Below are positions 8,842 through 17,343 of a stretch of DNA of 64,000 bases, in pieces (positions within the stretch are counted from its first letter, which is position 1; each line of letters starts with the position of its first letter). The stretch is from CAIWHR01 sp963717695 (GTDB lineage Bacteria; Pseudomonadota; Gammaproteobacteria; Burkholderiales; Casimicrobiaceae), in the NCBI GenBank assembly GCA_963717695.1, contig CAVQWR010000007.1:1-64000 (forward strand), given 5' to 3'. The notes below the pieces were generated by a model. That model was not told where the DNA came from. It ran no database searches and worked only from the letters and a program-made list of their open reading frames with translations. A program made the position numbers and the translations under genes.

Positions 8842-9642
8842 ATGACCCGATTCGAACGCCGCCGGAGGTCGCTGCACGCACTCGCCGCCCTGGTGCTTTG
8901 GCCCATGGCGCCGGGGCTCGCGGAAGCCGCCGCGCCGGCGGACGCGCCGCTCGTCGCGGCCGCGGCGGACCTGCGCTTCGCGCTGGACGAGATCGCCGCC
9001 GATTTCCGGCGTGCGACAGGGCAGGAGGTTCGCATCGTGTACGGTTCGTCGGGCAACTTCCGGCGCCAGATTGCCGAAGGCGCGCCGTTCGAACTGTTTC
9101 TGTCCGCGGACGAGGCCTACATCATTGCGCTCGCCCGCGAGGGTTTTTTGCTCGACGACGGCGTGCCGTACGCCATCGGGCGGATCGCGCTGGTCGTGCC
9201 GGAAGGCTCGCCGCTCAAGCTCGACGGCGAGCTCGTCGATCTCGCGGCCGCCGTCGGCGCCGGCCGCGTGCGCCGGTTCGCGATCGCGAACCCCGAGCAT
9301 GCGCCCTATGGCCGTGCCGCGCGCGAGGCGTTGCAGAAGGCACGCGCATGGGACGGGTTGCAGGACCGGCTGGTGCTCGGCGAGAACGTGGCGCAGGCCA
9401 CACAGTTCGCGATCTCGGGCGGCGCGCAGGGCGGCATCGTCGCGCTGTCGCTCGCGCGCTCGCCCGAGGTCGCGGGCAAGGCGCGCTACGCGGTCATCCC
9501 GGAGAGCATGCACGCGCCGCTGGTCCAGCGCATGGCGCTGACCAAGCGCGCGCAATCGACGGCGCGCGCGTTCTACGCGTATCTGCGCGGCCCGCAGGCG
9601 CGTGCAGTGTTCGAGCGCCACGGCTTCGCCGCACCGGCCTGA
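8842..9642 (+). CDS. modA: Molybdate ABC transporter substrate-binding protein ModA
   Basis: A 266-residue periplasmic binding protein. The signal peptide covers about residues 1-28 (LHALAALVLWPMAPGLAEAA). The mature protein shows the ModA pattern: LVAAAADLRFALDEIA, VYGSSGNFRRQIAEGAPFEL, FLSADEAY, FAIANPEHAPYGRAAREAL and VLGENVAQATQFAISGGAQGG, regions that bind the tetrahedral oxyanion. It would capture molybdate (possibly tungstate) for ModBC. The ATG at 8842 begins the signal peptide. The stop is 5 bases from modB, so the three genes form an operon. Confidence 0.92.
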   Translation: MTRFERRRRSLHALAALVLWPMAPGLAEAAAPADAPLVAAAADLRFALDEIAADFRRATGQEVRIVYGSSGNFRRQIAEGAPFELFLSADEAYIIALAREGFLLDDGVPYAIGRIALVVPEGSPLKLDGELVDLAAAVGAGRVRRFAIANPEHAPYGRAAREALQKARAWDGLQDRLVLGENVAQATQFAISGGAQGGIVALSLARSPEVAGKARYAVIPESMHAPLVQRMALTKRAQSTARAFYAYLRGPQARAVFERHGFAAPA

Positions 9643-9647
9643 CGCGC

Positions 9648-10316
9648 ATGGACACGACCGCGCTCCTGCTCTCGCTGAAGCTCGCGGCATGCACCGTCGC
9701 GATCCTCGCGCCGGTAGGCACCCTCGTCGCGCGGTGGCTCGCGACGCGGGAATTCGCCGGAAAGCCCTTCGTCGAGGCCGCGTTCGCCCTGCCGCTCGTG
9801 CTGCCGCCGACGGTGCTGGGCTACTACCTGCTGGTCGCGCTGGGCGGCCATTCGCCGATCGGCCAGTGGTACGAGGCGACGTTCGGGCATCCGCTCGTCT
9901 TCACGTTCGACGGGCTCGTGGTCGCCTCGGTGATCTTCAACCTGCCGTTCGCGATCCAGCCGGTGCAGCGCTCGTTCGAGGCGATTCCGGCGGACCTGCG
10001 CCACGCCGCCGCGTGCTGCGGCCTCACCGGCCTGCAAACCCTCTGGCGCATCGAGCTGCCGCTCGCGTGGGCGGGGCTCGTGACCGGCGCCGTGCTGACC
10101 TTCGCGCACACGCTCGGCGAGTTCGGCGTCGTGCTGATGGTGGGCGGCAGCATTCCCGGCGAGACGAAGACGATCGCGATCGCGATCTACGACCGCGTCC
10201 AGGCCTTCGATTCGCCGGGGGCGGGCGTCATGTCGGCGGTGTTGCTCCTGCTGTCGATCGTCGCCATCGGCATCACGTTCCTCGCGTCGGCGAAGCGGCG
10301 GCGGCATGGATCCTAG
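9648..10316 (+). CDS. modB: Molybdate ABC transporter permease ModB
   Basis: A 222-residue inner-membrane permease with about five helices, starting LLLSLKLAACTVAILAPVGT. The EAA-type loop for contact with the ATPase is AAACCGLTGLQTLWRIELPL, followed by GEFGVVLMVGGSIPGETKT, a ModB signature. The first bases of modC overlap its last 11 bases, implying translational coupling. Confidence 0.92.
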   Translation: MDTTALLLSLKLAACTVAILAPVGTLVARWLATREFAGKPFVEAAFALPLVLPPTVLGYYLLVALGGHSPIGQWYEATFGHPLVFTFDGLVVASVIFNLPFAIQPVQRSFEAIPADLRHAAACCGLTGLQTLWRIELPLAWAGLVTGAVLTFAHTLGEFGVVLMVGGSIPGETKTIAIAIYDRVQAFDSPGAGVMSAVLLLLSIVAIGITFLASAKRRRHGS

Positions 10317-11433
10317 CGGCGCGCTCCGCGTCCTCTTGACGCAGGCGCGGCCCATCCCGCTCGCCGTGTCGCTGACGTGCACGGGGGGCGAGCTGCTCGC
10401 GCTGGTGGGGCCGTCCGGCAGCGGCAAGTCGACGGTGCTGCGCGCGATCGCCGGCGTCTATCCGTCGGCGCACGGACGCGTCACGGTCGGCGGCGACACC
10501 TGGCTCGATTCGGCGGCGGGGCGTTTCCGCCCGGCGCGCGAGCGCTCCGTCGGGTTCGTGTTCCAGAACTACGCGCTGTTCCCGCATCTCTCGGCCGAGG
10601 AGAACGTCGTGCAGGCGATGGGCCACATCGCCCCGGCCGAACGCGCGGCGCGTGCGCGTGCGCTGCTCGAGCGGACCAATCTCGCGGGGCTCGAGGCGCG
10701 CCGCCCGGCGCAGCTTTCCGGCGGGCAGCAGCAGCGCGTGGCCGTCGCCCGCGCGCTCGCCCGCGACCCGAAGGTGCTGCTGCTCGACGAGCCGTTCTCC
10801 GCGGTCGACCAGGTCACGCGCGAGAAGCTCTACGAGGAGCTCGCGACGCTGCGCCGCGATCTGCGGGTCCCGATGATTCTCGTCACGCACGCGCTCGACG
10901 AAGCTGCGATGCTCGCGGACAGCATGTGCATCCTGCACCGCGGCACCACGCTTCAGGCCGGCACGCCGCAGGCGGTGATGATGCGTCCGGTATCGCCGCT
11001 GGTCGCGCGTCTCGTCGGCCTCAAGAACATCTTCCCCGGCGAGGTGGTCGATCACGACGCCGCGCGCATGCTCACCCGCATCCGCTGGCAGGACCACGTG
11101 CTCGAGGCGGCGCACGCGCCGCACGTCGCCGCCGGGACCCGAATCACGTGGGTCGTCGCGCCGTCGCGCATCGTCGTTCACCGGCGCGACCGGCCGTCGC
11201 GCGGCGAGCACGAGAACCCGGTATCGGGGATCGTGGAGCGCTGCATCGAGCTCGGCGAGACCACGGCGCTGTCGCTGCGCGTGGGCGCCGGGGAGCGGGC
11301 GGACATCTCCTTCTCGCTGCCGACGCACGCTGCGCGCAGGAACGGTCTCGCACGAGGCGTCAAAGCGACGATTTCGCTGCTGAGCGCCGGCATCCACGTG
11401 ATGCCCGTCGTCGATTCGCCGCCAATCTCCTGA
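10306..11433 (+). CDS. modC: Molybdate ABC transporter ATP-binding protein ModC
   Basis: 375 residues. The nucleotide-binding domain has Walker A GPSGSGKST (near 35), Q-loop VFQNYALFPH, signature LSGGQQQR, Walker B VLLLDEPF and switch His in LVTHALDEA. Residues from about 270 form a MOP/TOBE-like regulatory domain (NPVSGIVERCIELGETTALS). Together with ModAB it powers molybdate import, which supplies molybdopterin enzymes. Last gene of modABC. Confidence 0.92.
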   Translation: MDPSGALRVLLTQARPIPLAVSLTCTGGELLALVGPSGSGKSTVLRAIAGVYPSAHGRVTVGGDTWLDSAAGRFRPARERSVGFVFQNYALFPHLSAEENVVQAMGHIAPAERAARARALLERTNLAGLEARRPAQLSGGQQQRVAVARALARDPKVLLLDEPFSAVDQVTREKLYEELATLRRDLRVPMILVTHALDEAAMLADSMCILHRGTTLQAGTPQAVMMRPVSPLVARLVGLKNIFPGEVVDHDAARMLTRIRWQDHVLEAAHAPHVAAGTRITWVVAPSRIVVHRRDRPSRGEHENPVSGIVERCIELGETTALSLRVGAGERADISFSLPTHAARRNGLARGVKATISLLSAGIHVMPVVDSPPIS

Positions 11434-11545
11434 CGCACGGACATGAGCGCGCCGCGCCGCACGGGCATCTGCGGCGCGGATGCGTGCTGCATCGCCCGGT
11501 CCGATCTGTGATTCCTTCGCCGTGACCTGCGTGCATCCACGCGGC

Positions 11546-11582
11546 GCGCGAGCGCGGCGGCTCGCGCCGCGCGTTGCTTTTT
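11546..11582 (+). terminator. Weak terminator after modC
   Basis: An 8-bp stem GCGCGAGC / GCTCGCGC (11546-11567) is followed about 10 bases later by TTTTT. The gap between stem and T run makes it a weak candidate. Confidence 0.4.
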
Positions 11583-11646
11583 GGATTAAACCCTTCGCTC
11601 TGTGTTGTTGTCAGCTTCCGCTTTTGGCGTCGGTTCCCCGAATACG

Positions 11647-11660
11647 TTGACACAGGTCAA
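11647..11660. promoter_or_regulatory. FNR/ANR-type box upstream of decaheme module 1
   Basis: TTGACACAGGTCAA, a perfect TTGAC-N4-GTCAA repeat. The AT-rich AATATT at 11681-11686 lies where the -10 element of a class II FNR promoter would be, about 20 bases downstream. The start codon is 354 bases further on, implying a long 5' leader. The same box stands at the same relative place in module 2. Confidence 0.7.
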
Positions 11661-11802
11661 CAGTGGTGTTCGTGAAAATGAATATTCCTTTTAAATCAAT
11701 GACGTATTTTTGCAACATGGACAACTTGTCGCACCCCATTTGCTTGACCCTGCCACCCGTGCAAACGAAGAATGCATCCATAGCTGCGAAAGCGGTTTTT
11801 AG

Positions 11803-11930
11803 TTGTGCGGATGATTTATTCGCGCACAACCAAGGGCCGCAAGAAAAAGAACACAGCAGCGACGGACAGGCATCGGACACGGATCCGGTGGGTGGCCGGC
11901 AAAGATTTGGCGCGGGACTTTTCTCCGCGC
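11803..11930 (+). promoter_or_regulatory. Conserved structured 5' leader of module 1
   Basis: Two hairpins also found in module 2: TTGTGCG / CGCACAA (11803-11829, 13-base loop) and GCGCGG / CCGCGC (11910-11930, loop gacttttct). In the first, the stem is identical in both modules while the loop has diverged. This suggests a conserved RNA structure in the untranslated leader, of unknown function. Confidence 0.5.
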
Positions 11931-12013
11931 AAAACGACAGGCGGCATGTGGCCGCGGACTCAGGAGCTGGGCACTGGCACCGGCGGTGGGTCGAACGATA
12001 GAAAGGGGTTCAA

Positions 12014-13007
12014 ATGCGAATCAAGTCATTCATCGCGGCGTCCGGGGTCCTGGCGATCCTCGCCGCGTTCCTGGCGACGCCTGCGTTTGCGCAGCCGAAG
12101 CCGGCTGCGAGCGGACCGGTTGCACCGGTCTGCGCGAACTGTCACCTCGACCAGTGGAATGCGATCGACCTCACGGCGCACGGCGCCAAGAGCGATGCGA
12201 ACGGAAGCATGTGCCAGGCCTGCCACGGCGACGCCACGGCGCACCTGAAGGATCCGTCGGTCAAGCCCGACAGCCCGTTCAGGGCCGGCGTTCCCGCGGA
12301 GAAGCAATCCGCGGTGTGCCTGACCTGCCACAGCGGCAATCGCAACCTCGCGTTCTGGACCTCGGGCAAGCACTCGATCAACGAGGTCGCGTGCACGAAC
12401 TGCCACAGCATCCACGGGAAGAAGCTCACCCCGACGATCAACAAGTTCACGACGACGTTCCTGCCGAACCAGGCCGACCTCTGCGGTACCTGCCACCAGC
12501 AGATCCGCGCGGCCACGTTCAAGCCGTCGCACCATCCGATCCAGGAAGGCAAGGTCAAGTGCACGGACTGCCACAACCCGCACGGCGCGCTGTCGCCGTC
12601 GATGGTGAAGCAGCCCACGATCAATGACCAGTGCTACTCCTGCCACGCCGACAAGCGCGGCCCGTACGTGTTCAACCACCCGCCGGTCGAAGAGAACTGC
12701 GCGACGTGCCACAACCCGCACGGCTCGGTGCATTACAAGCTCCTGAACGAGCACCTGCCGAACCTCTGCGAGGACTGCCACGACGGCAGCCGTCACCCCG
12801 GCACGATCTACGGTGCGGGCGTCGGCTTCACCTGCCCGCCGGGATCCGGTAACGACAAGGTCAACTATCCGGCCTGCTTCGGCAAGGAAGGTCAGCTGAA
12901 TCTCGGGCGTGAGCACCCGCCTGGTCGACCGCGCCTGCCTGAACTGCCACAACGCGATCCACGGCTCGAACGCACCCGCCAACCGCGGCCAGTTCTTCAT
13001 CCGCTAG
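12014..13007 (+). CDS. Decaheme c-type cytochrome, MtrA/PioA/DmsE family (copy 1, one frameshift)
   Basis: About 330 residues with signal peptide MRIKSFIAASGVLAILAAFL (ending AFAQ) and ten CXXCH sites: CANCH, CQACH, CLTCH, CTNCH, CGTCH, CTDCH, CYSCH, CATCH, CEDCH and CLNCH. MtrA-type proteins are periplasmic electron wires plugged into an MtrB-type porin to move electrons across the outer membrane. The tenth heme site and the end (NAIHGSNAPANRGQFFIR) are only in frame if one G is removed from the GGG near 12905; as written the frame runs on without the tenth site. The second copy has the same ending intact, so I read this as a base-call error. The mtrB-like partner starts 19 bases later. Confidence 0.85.
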
Positions 13008-13026
13008 GGATCGGGAGAAAATGATC

Positions 13027-15811
13027 ATGAGCAAGAAGCTGCTTTCCACCCTCATCGCCAGCCTGTTCGCCGCCGCACCGGCGTTCGCGCAGTCCGGCGA
13101 CGACCCGATGCGCGTGCAGGGTTCCGCGACCATCGGGGGCATTTTCACCGACCAGAACGCGGCCGACACCGCGAAGCTGCAGGAATACCAGGACCTCAAC
13201 AGCGGCGCGCTGTCCAGCATCATGCTGCAGGGTCGCAACAGCACGACCTGGTTCCAGGGCTACGGCGAGAACTTCGGCCGCACCGACCAGTTCATGTTCC
13301 TGCGCGGCGGGATGTACGACTCGTTCAAGTACGGCGGCTATCTCAACGAGATGCCGCACAACTTCCAGTCGAACGCGACCGGGCCGTACAACGGCGTGGG
13401 CGGGACGACGCTCACTGCGACGTTCCCGCAGCAGAACATGGGCAGCTGGAATTCGTACAACCTGGGCTACGAGCGCAAGGACGCCGGCGGATACTTCGAA
13501 TGGCAGAGGAACAGCCCGTGGTACTTCCGCGTCGACGGCAACGAGGTAAAGTTCGACGGCACCAAGGTCGGCTCGGCTTCGAACGGCACGAGTCCCGGCA
13601 ACGGCTACGTCGCGCTGCCGATCCCGATACAGAACTACACGACCAACGCCGGCGTGGAAGCCGGCTACCAGTCGGGCAAGCTGACCGCGGCGCTGCGCTG
13701 GGACTACAGCAAGTTCAACAACCAGGACGAGACGCTGCAGTGGACGAATCCGTTCTTCGGACCGACCTCCACCACGACGGCCAACCTGCTCGACACGACG
13801 TATCTCGCGCCGGACAACACGTTCAACAAGTTCACGGCGACTGCGAATTACCGCGACCTGCCGTGGCGCTCGGTGATCGCGGCGCGCTACACGTACGCGA
13901 AGACCACGAGCGACGTGAACCTCGCCACCTCGGCGCTCAACGGCGTCGTCGCGGCGAACAACCTCACGCTGCCTGACAGCAGCACGTTCAACGGCGAGCA
14001 CGTCAACCAGTCGCTGGCGCTGGGCTGGACTGCGATTCCGGTGTCGAACGTCGAATCGCGCGTCTACTACTACTGGACGAAGCTCGAGAACAACTCGAGC
14101 GAAGTCACGTACGGCAACGCGCCGACGACCGCGCTGCCGAGCGGCCTCGGCTGCGGCAACTTCCTGTCGCCGACCACCGGGATTCCGACGCAGATCGTCG
14201 GCAATTGCGAGCCGGACCTCTTCGCCTACACGAAGAACGAGATCGGGTTCGACGTCTGGTGGCGCTTCGCGAAGGGCCAGCGCCTCGGCTTCGGCTACGA
14301 CTACCTGAAGCTCGACCAGGATCGCATCGACTACAGCGGGGCGACGAACAACAAGGTGTTCGTCGAATACAAGAACACGATGCTGGACACGGTCTCGGGA
14401 CGCCTCAAGTACCAGTACCTGAAGCGCGACGGGCATCGCAATGATCCGGGCCTCGACGTGAACGGCGGGGCGAACAACCCCGAGTACCTCGCGAACTTCA
14501 CGTCGGCGTACGACATGCAGAGCTCGACCACCAACCAGGTCAAGCTGAACCTCGACTGGCAGCCGATGCAGCTGCTGGCGCTGTCGTTCGAGGCCAACTG
14601 GGTCAAGCAGAACTTCGACGACGTCACCTACGGGCGCAACAACAACGACCGCCAGGCCTACTACCTGAACGGCGCGTGGGGCGACCCGAACAAGTTCCTG
14701 ATCAATGCCTTCGGCGACTGGGAACAGGTCAAGTACCCGTCGAGCCATCGCTACATCGGCACGGTTGCGGCGGCCCGACGCCGCCGGCCGGGATACTGCA
14801 CGGCGACGGGCGCGAGTGCGAATCCGAACTGCTACAGCCCGGCCAGAACAACTACTTCATCCCGGCCGGCTCGACGTCGCCCACCGGCTCGTACAACTGG
14901 TCGTCGCAGACCAAGGACCAGACCTGGATGCTGGGCGTCGGCGCGGACTGGCCGATCAACCCGGCGTGGATGGTGAAGGCGTCGTACATCTACGTGAGCA
15001 ACCAGGGTGAGGCGACGTTCTCGTCGGTCAACAACTACGGCAATCCGCTCAACATCGGCAACTTCGACGACACGAAGCAGCAGTACTTCAACCTCAAGGC
15101 GAACTACACGCTCAACAAGAGCTGGTCGTTCTCCGGCGGGTACGCGTACGAGAAGTACAGCCGCGACGACATCGGGGCGGCCAACTACACGAACATCGTG
15201 CCGCAGCCGTACGATCGGTCGCCGCGGCGTCAGGGCGACCAGCACGCGAGCTACCTCAACGGCTACAACCTCAACCCGAACGGCAACCAGAACATCTTCT
15301 TCCTGATCGGCGACGTACCGGTTCGACGCGCCGCCGCTTCCGGTCGCGCAGCTGCTGGTCCTGAGCCGCCGAAGGTCGTGCGCCGCCGCCGCCGCCCGCC
15401 GCCGCCGCCGCCCCGCCGCCACCCCCGCCGGCACCTAAGTTCACCACACTGTCCGCGGACGAGCTCTTCGCGTTCGACAAGGCAGTGCTGATGGACAAGG
15501 CCAAGGCAGCGCTCGACGCGATCGCGGTGGACCTCAATCGCGATCCGAAGGCACCGATGGTCCCGATCGTCGGCTACACCGACCGTCTGGGCTCGGAGGC
15601 CTACAACCTGAAGCTCTCGCAGGCACGCGCCGACGCCGTCAAGAACTATCTGGTGTCGAAGGGTGTCGCGGCGGGCCGGCTGCAGGCGACGGGCAAGGGC
15701 GAGGCCGATCCGGTCGTGCAGTGCACCGACAAGAATCGCGAAGCGCTGATCAAGTGCCTCGCACCGAACCGCCGAGTGGTCATCGGCCCGGTCGCGGTTC
15801 CGGTCAAGTAG
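13027..15811 (+). CDS. MtrB/PioB-family porin fused to OmpA C-terminal domain (copy 1, frameshifted)
   Basis: Signal peptide MSKKLLSTLIASLFAAAPAFAQ, then a long beta-barrel of the decaheme-associated MtrB/PioB family (EYQDLNSGALSSIMLQGRNS, GENFGRTDQFMFLRGGMYDS, PHNFQSNATGPYN, SFEANWVKQNFDDVTYGRNN). A proline-rich linker near 15390-15430 leads to an OmpA domain (GYTDRLGSEAYNLKLSQARA, CLAPNRRVVIGPV). About 927 residues if repaired. Frame changes occur near 14775, 14800, 14845, 15215 and 15320-15430, all in G/C-rich runs; copy 2 is intact. I chose the ATG at 13027 because GGGAG is 9 bases away and the context (atcATG) matches copy 2. Predicted to house the decaheme protein encoded just upstream and anchor it to peptidoglycan. 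Confidence 0.8.
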
Positions 15812-15835
15812 TTCGAGTCCTCCACTAGGGACATG

Positions 15836-15862
15836 AGCCAGCCTTCGGGCTGGCTTTTTTTT
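15836..15862 (+). terminator. Rho-independent terminator of module 1
   Basis: AGCCAGCC-TTCG-GGCTGGCT followed by eight T. The same hairpin ends module 2. Confidence 0.92.
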
Positions 15863-16008
15863 GGTGCGGCGTCGCGCGGTGTCGTGCGCCGCCGACCAGC
15901 GCGCGCTTCGTCATCGACCACCGATGCGCGACGCGCAATGCGCGCACCCGATTTGCACGCGGGACGCCGATTGGCGGCGGCAATGCGGGCCCAAGTTCCA
16001 AGCTCCGA

Positions 16009-16022
16009 TTGACGCAGGTCAA
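16009..16022. promoter_or_regulatory. FNR/ANR-type box upstream of decaheme module 2
   Basis: TTGACGCAGGTCAA, a perfect TTGAC-N4-GTCAA repeat, 355 bases before the start codon, at almost the same distance as in module 1. Confidence 0.7.
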
Positions 16023-16163
16023 GCATCGTGCGCGCGAAAACGAAAAAGTCATGCAAATCAATGTGACGCAAATACCACAGCGACAAATGGTCGCACCCTG
16101 TTTCGTTGACGTCGTCGTCAGCTAATCGCAAGAATCGGCCATGGCTGCGGAAGCGGTCTTTCG

Positions 16164-16291
16164 TTGTGCGGAGGAACGCAGCGCGCACAACCAAGAGCCG
16201 CTCGAACAAGAACACAGCAGCGACGGGCACTCGGCGGACACGGATCCGGCGCGGGGCCGGTAAAGAGCTGGCGCGGGACTTTTCTCCGCGC
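16164..16291 (+). promoter_or_regulatory. Conserved structured 5' leader of module 2
   Basis: Hairpins TTGTGCG / CGCACAA (16164-16190) and GCGCGG / CCGCGC (16271-16291, loop gacttttct) match those of module 1 in sequence and spacing. Confidence 0.5.
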
Positions 16292-16376
16292 AACCGAAGG
16301 GCGGCACGTGGCCGCGGACCCGAAAGCGCCGGGCACTGGCACCGACGATGGGTCGAACGACAGAAAAGGGGCTCAC

Positions 16377-17330
16377 ATGCGAATCAAATCCATCATCGCG
16401 GCGTCCGGGGTCCTGGCGATCCTCGCTGCGTTCCTGGCGGCGCCCGCCTTCGCTCAAGCGAAGGCCGCGGACGCCGTGCCCATCTGCGTCACGTGCCACG
16501 AGAAGCAGAACAGCACCATCCTGCTCACGGGACACGGCGCCTCCAACGACTCCAGTGGCAGCGCGTGCCAGAGCTGCCATGGCGACGCCACGGCGCACCT
16601 CAAGGATCCCTCGGTCAAGCCGGCGAACGTGCTCGGCTCCAAGACGGCGACCGCGGCCGAGAAGTCGGCCGTCTGCCTCGCCTGCCACAGCGCAGCACGC
16701 GCGCTCGAGAACTGGTCCGTTGCCAAGCACCGCAAGGTCAGCGTGTCCTGCGTTGACTGCCACTCGATCCACGGCGTGCAGTCGGCAAGCAACAACAAGG
16801 AAGTGAAGGGCGCACAGTTCGCCGCTGCGCCGTACACGACGACGGCGCGCCAGCTCACCTACAAGCGCTGCATCGAGTGCCACACCGACGTGCGCGGCGA
16901 AATCCTGAAGCCGTCGCATCACCCGATCATCGAAGGCAAGGTCGGCTGCCAGGACTGCCACGAGCCGCACGGCTCGCTGCTGAAGGCGAGCCTGAAGAAC
17001 GATTCGGTCAACGACCTCTGCTACAGCTGCCACGCCGACAAGCGCGGCCCGTGGATCCACGAGCATCCGCCGGTCGAGGAGAACTGCGCGACCTGCCACA
17101 CGCCGCACGGCTCTTCGCATCGTGCCCTGCTTGCGCAGAAGGCGCCGGTGCTCTGCGGTGACTGCCATCCGGGCGGCCACACGCACGGCATCTATGACGG
17201 GCGCGGGACGCTGCCCAACACGCTGCCGTCGAACATCCGGTTCGAGAGCAGCGGCTGCGTCGAGTGCCACAGGCAGATCCACGGCAGCAATGCGCCGGCT
17301 TCCGCCTTCGGCCAATTCTTCCTGCGCTGA
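16377..17330 (+). CDS. Decaheme c-type cytochrome, MtrA/PioA/DmsE family (copy 2)
   Basis: 317 residues, intact. Signal peptide MRIKSIIAASGVLAILAAFL ending AFAQ, then ten CXXCH sites (CVTCH, CQSCH, CLACH, CVDCH, CIECH, CQDCH, CYSCH, CATCH, CGDCH, CVECH). Shared blocks with copy 1 include GDATAHLKDPSVKP, CYSCHADKRGP and HPPVEENCATCH, so the two are paralogues. It would act as the periplasmic/transmembrane heme wire inside the porin encoded 13 bases downstream. There is no gene for an outer-surface MtrC/OmcA-type cytochrome, so the arrangement resembles PioAB or MtoAB. Direction of electron flow cannot be told from sequence. Confidence 0.9.
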   Translation: MRIKSIIAASGVLAILAAFLAAPAFAQAKAADAVPICVTCHEKQNSTILLTGHGASNDSSGSACQSCHGDATAHLKDPSVKPANVLGSKTATAAEKSAVCLACHSAARALENWSVAKHRKVSVSCVDCHSIHGVQSASNNKEVKGAQFAAAPYTTTARQLTYKRCIECHTDVRGEILKPSHHPIIEGKVGCQDCHEPHGSLLKASLKNDSVNDLCYSCHADKRGPWIHEHPPVEENCATCHTPHGSSHRALLAQKAPVLCGDCHPGGHTHGIYDGRGTLPNTLPSNIRFESSGCVECHRQIHGSNAPASAFGQFFLR

Positions 17331-17343
17331 GATGAGGACGATC

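Larger units (their letters stand above)
11434..12013 (+). other. Intergenic region: terminator-like hairpin, FNR-type box and long leader of module 1
   Basis: After modC comes a weak terminator-like hairpin near 11546-11582, then an unusually AT-rich stretch (11640-11730) with the FNR-type box, then about 320 bases of leader closely similar to that before the second decaheme gene. Short open frames in the leader are interrupted by a one-base length difference between the copies and are unlikely to be coding. Confidence 0.6.
15863..16376 (+). other. Intergenic region and leader of module 2
   Basis: The first 140 bases have no recognised gene. From 16009 the sequence parallels the module 1 leader: FNR-type box, a region ending in a TTGTGCG/CGCACAA hairpin, a nearly identical segment (aacacagcagcgacgg, gcgcgggacttttctccgcg), then a GGGG ribosome binding site and ATG. 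Confidence 0.6.

Noticed and set aside
11805..12001. Open frames in both leaders with a shared RTTKxRxxKNTAAT-like stretch
   Set aside because: Similarity follows from nucleotide conservation. A one-base length difference between the copies breaks the frame, and composition is not protein-like.
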